Program-made: the position numbers and the translations under genes
From: Diphasiastrum complanatum
Taxonomy: Eukaryota; Streptophyta; Lycopodiopsida; Lycopodiales; Lycopodiaceae
DNA: 64,000 nucleotides
Assembly (NCBI GenBank): GCA_029204225.1
Contig: CM055111.1
Coordinates: forward strand, 47,421,224 to 47,485,223
Direction of reading: 5' to 3'
Shown here: piece by piece, positions 25,600 to 37,200 of the stretch
How positions within the stretch are numbered: position 1 is the stretch's first letter
Layout of the letters: the number at the start of each line of letters is the position of its first letter
Notes under the pieces: model-generated
What the model was told of the DNA's origin: nothing
Database searches by the model: none
What the model saw: the letters and a program-made list of their open reading frames with translations, nothing else

Positions 25600-27168
25600 G
25601 TTATTCGGCTTTATACATGAGTCCTTCAACGATATTGTTTTTGGTTGGTCATACATGCCGAATGTTAAAATGGACTGGTATTTTTCTTATGAAGTCTTTT
25701 GCAACTTTCAAGTTGAAAATCTACAAGCTTGCTCATGTACTACTTTGAAACGTTTTAAAGGCTTCATATCAACAAATTTTGATAATATTTTGACTACAGA
25801 TTGCAACTTAATCAATAGTAAGGTCCTTAAATGCTCCTTGGAAAAAGGACTTAATCATATCGTGTTAGAACATACTAATATCCAAGGTACTGCTTCTGAA
25901 TTACGTGATGGGAGGCTTAAACTCAGGAAAATTTTACCTATGTATTCAAGTACAGATATTGATAAGCATGCTGATTTTTCTAGAGAAAGTGCCCTAGAAT
26001 TTTAAAAGAACAAGAAATGGATTCAAGGGGACACCGTCCCACTGCATAAAAATAAGATGCTAGTAATGAACGAAAATGGATTACCAAGCATTTATATGTC
26101 AATGGAATTGACAAGGCTCAACATAATCCTTGTTTCATATGCATATATCTTGTACGTAAACTTGATATGGAAAGACTTGATAACTAAGATTTCACACCTT
26201 TTCCTGATCATACAAATAATCTCGTCTCAAGTTCTTTGGAATAGTAAACACGTCTAAGTCTGATTTACTACCTGATGACTTCATATATTCAAAGGAGTTA
26301 TCTTACTTGTTATGCACATACAAAGTGCATAAAGATACTTTCAAATGGATCACAAATGCACATGATTGTTATTTTTCCAGACTTGCTAAATTCTTGACAT
26401 GTGCTCTTGGTATGTTGTATCCTTTCATTAGGAAAGATACAGGCCTTAAGGCAAACACATACAAGAGCGTCCTAAATGGGGATACATCTTTACTATGGCA
26501 ATGTGATTCATCTATCGATTTCTATCTTAATTTATCCAAACTCATATATACAATGAAAGCTACCGATATTTCTAAATGTTATGAAAATATTCCTTTGGAT
26601 GGAACTGACGATTTAAAAACTATTATGATGAAAATGACCAGTTTGGCCTTTAAGATTGCCAAAATCAAAGTACTCAAATACAGACATATACCTAGGTCCA
26701 ATGATTTTAAATGGTCTTCTGAAACAGCAGTATCGAATGAATGGAATAGTATAGACAATGATACCTTATGCGAGTGGAATTCCTACTTGATAGACAATTG
26801 CATTGTCAGGCTTGGAGATCATACCTGGAGATAGTTATGAGGAATACCTATGGGTTTTTCATGCTCACCAATGTGGTGTAACTGGTACCTTTCATTTTTT
26901 GAAATGTAATTTATCAAGATTAGGGCAATTTGCATTTATGAACAACTTCAAATATTCGTTTAGATATATTGACGACATTTGCTTTATAAATAATCATATG
27001 GTTGGACGTTTCCCAGACAAAACTCAACCGAGAACACCTGAAAATTCATTCTGAATCTATCCCTTGGAGTACCTTGAGATAGATGGAAACAATGCCATTG
27101 GTAATTCAGTGAACTTTTTGAATATTACTATTTCATTCGACCCAATTAGTGGTTGTACACACTTGTCC
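25600..27168 (+). pseudogene. Penelope-like reverse transcriptase, decayed
   Basis: Several in-register frames give, in order: a C-x-C stretch (CSCTTLKRFKGF) with a conserved loop (FDNILTTDCNLI) at 25720-25800, YKVHKDTFKWITNAHD with the K-x-H-K word near 26320, RLAKFLTCALG, the A-motif aspartate in MKATDISKCYENIPL near 26555, and FRYIDDICFINN (YIDD, catalytic aspartates) near 26965. After it come YPLEYLEIDGNN and VNFLNITISFDP. This order and wording match RTs of a family common in animals that groups with Penelope-like elements, not LTR or LINE RTs. The motif-B part is deleted between 26820 and 26940. Several stops are present. Confidence 0.6.
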
Positions 27169-29560
27169 AAATCGAAAATTAGGACATCTAAACATGAGAT
27201 TAATCTTGTATATGCATCATAATAGCATGGTCAAGGACTTAAACTTTAATGCTGCCTCCACCAACATTTGACATGTCTGTGAGATGTGTGTACTAGGCAA
27301 ACAACCTAGTTCAAGATTCCCAAAGGGACAAGCCACTAGAGCTAAGTCCATTCTAGAATTGATACATAGTGATCTGTGTGGCCCTATGAGTACTCCCTCT
27401 CTGGGTTCTGCACTATATTTTATTACTTTTATCGATGATTATTCGAGATTTACCAACATTAAGTTCATCAAGAACAAGTTTAAGGCTTTCAATTGTTTCA
27501 AAGACTTCAAATAGTTCGCTGAGACAAAGACTGGTCGACGACTCAAGACCCTTCGTACAGATAGCAGTGGAGAGTTTCTGTCAAACGAAATATTTGACTA
27601 TCTAGCATCAATCGACATTCATCATCAGTTCACCACCAGCTACACACCACAGCAGAATGGAGTAGCCGAAAGGAAGAATTGAACATTGCTAAATGCAGCA
27701 CGATCAATGATGTCAAATGCTCAGCTCACTAAGAACTTTTGGGCTGAAGCTATTTCAACAACTTGCTATCTACAGAACTATTCAAATACCAAAGCAGTTG
27801 ACTCAAAGACTCCCTTCGAAGTTTTCTATGGCCACAAACAGAGTCTACGACACCTCTAAGTGTTTGGTTGTCTTTGTTATGTACACATTCCCTTTGATCT
27901 GAGAAAGAAGCTTGACCATGTTAGCTGTAGGAGTATCATTGGGTACTCGACGTCACACAAGGCATATAGAATTTTTTATGTCGAATTGAGCCGAATCTCA
28001 GTTAGTCGTGATGTTGTCTTCCTCAAAGATAAATTCTTCGACTTCAAGTAGAAGTAGCCAATGCAAGAGTTCGTCCCAACGACTCCCATCACCATCGACA
28101 TGCCTCGACTTGCGACTGTTCCGACGGACATCGATATCCCTATCGCACAGCAAGGAGAATCATCATCTCAGCAACCGACTATTGTTCAAAGACCTGCACG
28201 ACATCAACAAGAACTTGATCGTTTCATCCCTCAGGCATTCATCAGCAATGATGAACCCACTTCAGTAATAGAAGCATTGACGAGTTCAAATGCAGACAAC
28301 TGCCATGCATGCTGAGTACAATTCATTGATGAAGAACAAGACCTGGTGTCTTGTCGAAGCTCCTATAGATGCAAAGATCATCGACACTAAGTGGATCTTC
28401 AAGATGAAGCTCAATCTAGATGGTTCAACAGCCAGAAGCTTGTCTAGTCGTCAAAGGTTACGAACAAACCTATGGGATTGACTACACTGAGACATACAGT
28501 CCAGTCATAAGACTTCAGTCAATTTGATCTTTATTTGCCTTTGTAGCTACCGAAGATCTAGAAGTACACCAGATGAATGTTCAAACTGTCTTTCTGAATA
28601 GATATATACAAGAAGACATCTACATCTATCAACCTGAAGGTTACATCCTTCAAGGCCAATAACATAAAGTATGTAAGCTACAGAAAGCACTCTATGGGCT
28701 AAAGCAAGCTCCAAGGGCCTAATTTGATAGAATCAATCGATTGTTGTTGCAGCATGACTTCATTCCGAACTCTACTGACTCTAATGTTTATCTCAAACAC
28801 AGAGTCTCAATATATGTCATAATAGCCCTATATGTTGATGACTCAGTTACTTCATGAGACGAAGACTCTTTTGTCAAAGGAATTTGAAATGACTGATTCA
28901 GGCCATGTGCACTACCCTCTGGGAATCGAGATAACAAGAGATAGAGTGAGGAGGAAGTATCACACTAAGTCAAGAAAGGTATCTAACCAGTGTACTCTAT
29001 AGGTATGGCATGAAAAACTACAAGTCAATAGACTCGCCTATGGACCCAGGATTCAAACTGTCAAAAGATATGTGTCCGAAAACTGATGTAGAGAAGAAAC
29101 TGATGTGAAAATACCCCTATCAGTCAATAGTTGGATCGATCATGTATGCCATGGTCTGCACCAGACTTGATCTAGCATTTATAGTTAGCACATTGTCACA
29201 GTTTATGTCCAATCCTGGCCTACCTCACTAGAAGGCTCTACTTAGAGTACTAAGATACATTCAAGCCACTAAGCACTATGCTTTGTGTTATAATGGAAAT
29301 ACAGAGGATGCTTTGACATTACTTACTTATTTTGACTCTGATTGGGTTGGTAATGTGGACACAAAAAAAATCCACATTTGGCTATCTTTGCTTTCTAGCA
29401 GGGGGACCCATTTCATGGAACAATCGAAAAGCAAAAGCAAAAGAAAAGGTTTTTTTTTTAATTATAAAAGAAAGGTGAGGCACAGATGCAGTATCTTTGA
29501 AGGTTGTTATTATTGGATGTTGTATTTGATGACTTTTTCATTTAACTATTGTGAGACTTA
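27169..29560 (+). pseudogene. Copia element D, 5'-truncated pol
   Basis: Begins abruptly inside GAG-pre-integrase (RKLGHLNMRLILYMHHN). Integrase follows: LIHSDLCGPM, ITFIDDYSRF, TDSSGEF in place of DNGGEF, QQNGVAERKN and a stop, FGCLCYVHIP, SVSRDVVFLKD. The linker (about 28060-28310) and RT ([48 protein letters not shown]) are readable with many stops and frameshifts. RNase H ends near 29430 (YIQATKHYALCYNG, DSDWVGNVDT). No LTR or target duplication was found. The wording is closest to element G, so D and G are one family. Confidence 0.88.
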
Positions 29561-30065
<505 letters not shown>

Positions 30066-30199
30066 TTAAAATTTAGAATTAGGGGTAATTTTCATGCATG
30101 CTCGTCATTTTGAATAAATGTCCATTGAATCATGAGCCATGATCATTAAAAGCATACTGCCGGTAGATAGTAAAATTAATACAGTAGTTCAAAGAGCAT

Positions 30200-30315
30200 G
30201 GAAACTATCTTGTTGGCCTTGCCTTGCAAAGACAATACTATGTGTTGAGGTCAGTCAATGGAGTTTGAAAGATAGTCAACGTTAAAGACAAGTTGTGATG
30301 GTGTGTCAAATTTTT
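30200..30315 (+). repeat. Dispersed repeat, copy 1 of second family
   Basis: Aligns with 59569-59690: ttgttggccttg, then aatactatgtgttgaggt, caatggagttt, gtcaacgttaaag and tgtgatgg in the same order and spacing. Confidence 0.8.
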
Positions 30316-33300
30316 TTAAGTTTAAACCTTAATTAAATGTCAAACTATTTCACATGCAAGTAATCATGCATGCATGAAAATAATAAAAAAATAGTAAAAG
30401 ACATTTGGTCAATGGCAAAGAAGTGACTTCTTTGTTTGCATGAGCCAGAAAAGCAATAGCTTAGAAATAAGTATATGCGTGAATGGAAAAGCAAAATGTG
30501 AAGAAGCCCGTCGTCAGAGTTACTTCATTTTGTGTTCTTTGTTGGGTTAGTTGTAAGTGAAACAATGCTGTTGCCAATTAATTTAGGTTCTTTTGTTTGG
30601 TAGTTAAATTTATTTTCACAGTTACATCATTGAGCCTTAAAGGTTTTTGTGAATTTAAGGCTGTTACTTAAAGTTGGAAGACTATTGTGTGCCAATGAAT
30701 AGCTCCAAAATGTCTTCATTTGGTAGTTTTCTTGAGTGTAGGCTTTCATTTCTTTTAAGTTTTATGCTTGACAATTCTATGATTATTGGCTTTATTTTTT
30801 GACTCTATGGCAATGGTGTTGTCCATGAAAGATTATTTTAGTCGTTGATATCACTCACGAGTTGGAGATAGTAATGGACCAGTCTATTATTTAGATGAAG
30901 TAAAGTTACAAAATTTCAATCCGAGTCCCCAGAAGGTTGAATCAGGGCCATCTGTATACAGGTTTTGATGCATGTATATGTTATTCTAATGCTAAAACAC
31001 ATATTTGGCTTCACATAAAGGGGAAGAACATGTATTGGGAAAAACTTGAATATTAGGAAACTATTAAAACTTTGGACGTTATGAAATTTTTTTAATATTT
31101 TTATGTAAGATAGTTTATTTCTTGTATAAAGCTTTTGTGTAAGGTTAAGTCTCAGAGTGGGAAATGTAGAATGATCTTGATTTTGGAAATTATATGTAAG
31201 CAGATTTTGCATTCCAGATAGGCAAAATGATTGAATAATAGAAAGACCAACTTTGTGATTCAAAATTTACATTGAAGAAGTTTCAGTAAGTTGAACATTA
31301 TCTTTCATCCATCTCGTACCAGCTTCAGCTTTTCAAGTTCACTAATCTATATGTCAAAATAGTGCATGATTAAGAACCAAAACTCAAAAGCACCTATCAT
31401 TAACTAAAGTGAAATTTCAAAATTCTAGTCACTTCCTTCAATATTGACTTTATTTAACAACATGAACATACATTCCAAGCCATGAGAAGGAAGATTGATT
31501 GAATTTATGGGGAAAATAGACTTTTGTAGTTGCTCCTTGCTTTATTTATTTTTTTCTTTATTGAGGTTCAAATGGTGGCTAGTTTTGTGAGTCTACTTTT
31601 TTGGGGCCATGCAAACTCCACATGACACGTACTAGATATTCTTTCCATGACTACTTTTACTTCTACCAAACTCTCATCAAGTGGTGCACCATAGGCACAC
31701 GGTACAATGATGTGGTGGACCAAAATGTTTTTATTTGCACTAAAACTTCTCACTTCAATGTTTTTTTTTTTTTTTTCCATCAATGGAATATGTCCCACTT
31801 GTTAAGCCCATAACATCTCATCCAAGGATGCTTATTTTTCCCAATTAGACACATAATGCTTACACTATAGTTATCACTTTGAGTATGTACAAAATAGACA
31901 ATATGCCCCAGCCTAAACTTAATTGATATTTACGTGCATGGTAGGTTGCCCCTCAAGTGGTTTAAAAATTATGTAGAGCCCATATACTACCTAACATGCA
32001 TAATGAGTACTTACAATTGTTATTGAACTATGGAATTTAGATATCATTCCCAAGTCATTGACAAATGATACCTCATTGGCATGGCTTTTTCAAATATCCA
32101 TTGATCACATGCACAATAGTGTTCCCAATGCCCATCATTTGGAGATGGTTTTCTATTTGAAGTGACACATAGAATAATGAATTATAGAATGGCTTTACTT
32201 AAAAGCCTATTGCTTTGCTTTTCAAAATGACATGTAGAAATATAGGAAAGACCTTGTTTGAAAGGCATTGGGAATTTATTTTCTTGAAAAGTTCATGATT
32301 TTATTGAAAAGTGCCCTTATTTGTGTTGTAGCCTTGTGTGTCATGGAGTGGGCCCCATGTGCCCTCCTCTAAGTTCAAGGCTAAGTGGCATATGGCATAA
32401 TACTTCGAATTAATGGATGGAGTCAAGGTCCATATATAGTCACTTTTAACCCAAAGCAAGTGGTGAAATTGTGGACCTAGGCCCAACAAAAGTTTTACCT
32501 CACATAATGTTCTAAGCAAGTTGAGCTTAATGCAAATGCATGCTGGAACTATGTCATAGAGCTAAAAGAAGGCCTACACAAACAATCCTTTACCCTCTCT
32601 TTGAAGTGTGAGGACGATATATCATGGAAGGAGTTGGGCACATGATATTCTGCTTGATAAGGAGTCATTGGTGAGGCTTGGAGGGGCCAAGCCTGTGATT
32701 CCTTATCGGGCAAAATGTCATGCATGACCATCATGGTACAAAATTTGCATTTCGAAAACATAATCAGTTTCTGAAAAATAAAAACTATGGGTCCCCGTTG
32801 TAGGACAAATTGATCATTCTACTTTTTAAGCAATCTAGAAATTGGCCTAAAAAGCCCCAACTATCCAATATGTGCTTGGAAGGTGTCAAATGTGAGTTTG
32901 AGGCTTGCAAGAAGTTCTAACTTGTGGCAATGGATGGAGCAAGCATTTAAGCTCAGATAGTTAGAAGCACACTTTGCACACATATTGGGATTAGAGCTTT
33001 GGTCTTTGTTGTTGTTGTTTTAGCTATGCGAAGAGCCTCTTCAAATGCTCAGATCCTCGCCCATTCTTGATGTCAAAAACGGGCTGGCAGAGAAGAAATA
33101 CGTCTTCACATGGACCCGTGGAAAGGCTAGCCCATTGCATGGGTGAGTCTCTCCAACCTCCTCTCTCTCCTCTCTTGAATTGGGAGAGAACAGGTCAGCC
33201 TCCAATCCGGTCTCGGCGAGCACCTGTTACGGCAAGTTGATCTTAGTTGGTGGTGGACTCATTCAAGAGGTAAGAATTAATGAAGTGCACAAAGACATAG

Positions 33301-33900
33301 GGAGGGATGGATGACGTCAAGAATGGGTAATGGTGAAGAGGCCCTAATCCCAAGGCACTACTAGTGTATTTAAAAGCAGGGAATGGCCTTTACTTAACAC
33401 TTCCAAATGCACAATTTAACAAACACTTCATTACAAAACCAAGCGTCAAAAGAAAAGACCATTTAGGGCAGGGGGCCCACCCTCAGCCCCTAAAACGTGA
33501 CTACTTTTGTTTTAAAACATATCCGCTATTCAATTCAGCTTCTATAGAGCGGTTGGCGACATCTAATATTTTTATTGGCGAACCCACAGCAGCAACCTTA
33601 GAAGGGGACGCACTCTATATGCAAAATAAACTCTAATATCAGGCCTGTATAGTGCTGTTGGTCCTCAAGGAGCAACAACCCTACAAGGTATGCACTATAT
33701 ATGGAGAAGCAACGGCCAGATAGACCTCTCTAGGCCTGCTGGTCCCGAAGGAGTAAGCCATGGCAGCGATGGCGGAAGCTAAGTAGGCGTTGTTTACTGC
33801 ATGTCTATGAGAAGAAGAGAGGGAGGGGAGGCTATTATTACGTGTGTTTTTTTGCCTTTGTCCGTTCCGATCCATACTTTTATTATTATAATGTATAGAG
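30316..33900. other. Intergenic, no recognisable gene
   Basis: Only short frames in all six readings; nothing with a domain signature. A T17-18 run lies at about 31761-31778. The last 900 bases are more GC-rich and lead into the promoter region of the gene at 34269. No RNA gene or transposon end recognised. Confidence 0.5.
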
Positions 33901-33947
33901 CAGTTTAGATAGCTCACTGTTTGGTTGACTGACTGAAAAGAAAGGAA

Positions 33948-33972
33948 GCTTTTTTTGTCTCTCTTTCTTTTT
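33948..33972 (+). promoter_or_regulatory. Pyrimidine-rich patch before gene at 34269
   Basis: A nearly pure TTTTTTTGTCTCTCTTTCTTTTT run about 300 bases before the start codon resembles the Y patch of plant core promoters, or a pyrimidine-rich 5' leader. No clear TATA box is placed. Confidence 0.3.
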
Positions 33973-34268
33973 GTGTATGTTTCTGTTTGCTTTGATGCAA
34001 GAAGAAGAAGAAGCAGAAGTAGATTATGCTTTGGTGATGCAAGAAGAAGGAGCAGCGTTGCTAATAGAGTACGATCGATTTTGCGGCATCGTTGCTGGTG
34101 TAGTTTTCAGAGCAACCATCAATTTTGCTTTTGTTTTGCGAAGCAGCGAGCTGGTCTAGGGTTTTCACGTTCCGCTGAGGTTGGCGGAAGGGAGCGGTTG
34201 TAGAATCTGCTGAAGAAGCCGTACATGCGTGTGAGCGGAGAGGGACGTGCTTCTTTTGGGGCCTGAAG

Positions 34269-37200
34269 ATGATGAATAAGGTTATGGCAGCTGATGATGC
34301 AGCAAATGAGAAGGCTTTCACTGGAGAATCCGGCACAGCATCAGGTATGCCCTCTGACGGGGGGGAGAGTCATGAGATACAGGATGTACAGGTTGATGCA
34401 GAACCCAGTTTGAAGGCAGGTGATGAGGTCTATTGTAGTCAATCTGTGAAAGAAGAAGCATTGCCTGGGATTGCTGTGGATGATGATGATGATGATGAAG
34501 CAGGAAATATCAGTAAATTGGAAGAAGCCGACTCGCCCAAAGCCGAACCTGTTTTGCTTAGAATGCATGACATAGACTTCGCCAAAGAAGTCCAAGGCAC
34601 AATTCTGTCTGAAACGCATGTTCTAAACTGCGCTGAAGACTTCCAAGGTCCAATTCTGCCAGAGGTGCATGATATAAACTCTGCCAACGAAGTCAAAGGC
34701 TCAGTTCCGCCCGAAATGCTTGATTTAAACTTTGCCAGCAAAGTCGAAGACCCAATTTTGCCTGAAATGCATGACATAAACTCTTCCGACAAAGTTGAAA
34801 GCCTAATTCCACCTGAATTGCATGGCATGAACTCTGTTAACGAAGTCGAAGGGTCATTTCTGCCTGTAACGCATGATGTAAACTCTGTTGACGAAGTAGA
34901 TGGCCCAATTCTGCCTGAAATGCATGATGTAAACTCTGCTGATGGATATGTCGGGATGAGTGATACAGACATAGAAGTTGAGATCAATGAGGTTTTATCA
35001 TCAAATGATGGCAATATACTGTCAAAAAATAGTCCCTTTGATCATGAAGATGATAGGGCTTCCTGTTTTGATGGTGAAAAGTTATTTTTAAGCTGCCCTG
35101 AAAGTGCCGGGGATATTGAAAATGGCTCTGACGTTGATCATGCAGAATTTGGAGATGAAGATGCTGCAGAAGTGTTAGAAAATTGGGCAGTTCAAGATGA
35201 TGTATTTATTGACTCAGAAACCATCATAGACAGCGTACCTTTGACAGATACGCTTCCGACTTCAGTAAAAGAAGGCATTCGTAAACCTAGCGTTAACATT
35301 GAAAAAGACAATTCTGATATTTATCTCACAAGTGAGACAAAATGTGAGAGTGAAGATGCAGTGAAAGATGAATCTGTTCGCATAGAATTCTCTGAATCAA
35401 ACCTTCCTTGTGCTGATACGATAGAAGCTCATGCTGGCTTTACAAAGACTTGTTCAAGTGAAAATTTAAAGTTCACTGAAGATGCTCCAAATTCAAAAAA
35501 GAATAACAGTAGCAAAATGGAAGGAGATGTATCCACCAGTGAGAATTTTTTACCCGGAATGGAATACTGTAGGACTGATGCAAGTGTCACGGCAGCAGAA
35601 ATAAGTGAGGTGAAGCTGGATAACAGTCAAGAGTTCCTGTCAGAAGGCAGCGATTTGCAAATGAATTCTGATTGCAGTTTGGATGGTACGACTGAAACTA
35701 AGATCCAGTTGGCACTCCATAATTTGGATCACCCATCTTCTAGGGATATTCACAATAGTGAAAAGATTGCATCAAGGGTACAATATTCAACTAATGTGAG
35801 CAAGAAGCGGATTGACCTGGGCCATCAACTCGTGCGAGAAATCGTAAGTTTTTGTCAACTATGATCTGCTGGAGCATTTGTGAGTCAGCTTGTGAAACAT
35901 CTAGCATGGAGCTTCTATTATATAGACATCTCCATCATAAAGTGATGCATCTAAATTCTTCTTTGCATAGTCACGACAAACTTTGATCCGAGATGTTTAA
36001 AACCTTCCTAGAATCTTTTGATTTGAATGCTTGCTTAAATCCTAGACAGAATCTGAAACTTGTTATTATAAGTTTTCTCATGTAGCCATAGTAGCAACCA
36101 AACTCATTTCAAGCCCGTTGAGTTTCAAACACGTTTGAACTTTGAAATAGCTTTTGTTATATTGGAAAACAAAACCCATTTACACCTATTTGTGCCTTGT
36201 CACCTATTTGCAAGATACCATAAGGTTGTGCATGTTCCTATGCTCCTTAATGTAGTCTTTTTTGTATAACAAATAATGAGCAATTTTTTCTACAAAATAT
36301 AGAAAAAATTCAATTTACTGAAAGCCCTAAAATTGAAAGAAGCTTTTAAATGTTTGGTTGATTTTTCCAAATGTTTCAAACGTTTCAAACTTGAAACGAT
36401 TGGTTGCTACCATGCATGTAGCAATCAATGCCGTATTTTTGGAAGCTAGGGAATGTTTGAGAGGTGAAATTAACGTGATCTATGTAAAAGAGTCATCCTT
36501 GAAGATGTGTATTCTTGGCTGCACTTTCTCTTGGATAACTTGCATATTTCTCTAGGTGATTCTCTTTGTCAACAAACAATAGGTTTTCCCATGGGTACTA
36601 ATTGTGCTGTTCATCTAGCTAACTTTTATCTTTTCTCTTATGAATATGAATATATACAAAGATTAGTTTCTTGTGGTACTTGTCCCATCTTATTGCATAA
36701 ATGAACTCATGTTAGAAGATATATTGATGACCTATTTGTTCCTGATCTTCCTAATTTTGGTAGTTTTCTATATAAAGACCCTAAAGTTTTTGGTGGAGGA
36801 ATCTCTCCTAAAGACTCACGTGATCTTAATTGAACAACTAGTGATGATAAGTGCAATTTTTTAGACCTGTCTATAAGCCAGGCTAGGTCAGGTTTTTTGG
36901 TTGATGTTTTTGATAAAAGGCTGCAGCCAGAATAAGGTAACTCGAACATGATTCACATGCCTCATATTTCTTCAAATATTTCGGATTCTGTTAAATATGG
37001 AGTGATCACTTCTCAAATCTACATGTTTTCTCGTCTTTGTACTAGTAGAGATGCTTTTTGTAGACCAGTGAATTATGATCTTTATCATTATTTTTTCTTT
37101 CTTCTTACTAGTTGTCTTTTGCTTCTTAGTCAACACTGGGTCTACCCAACAGAATCCGGATTCTTTCAAAGCCCAGTTAACAACTTATGCTTGGGTACTG

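Noticed and set aside
34061-35014. Antisense frames over exon 1
   Set aside because: The 191-codon and shorter minus frames mirror the codon-biased repeat of exon 1 and have no motif of their own.
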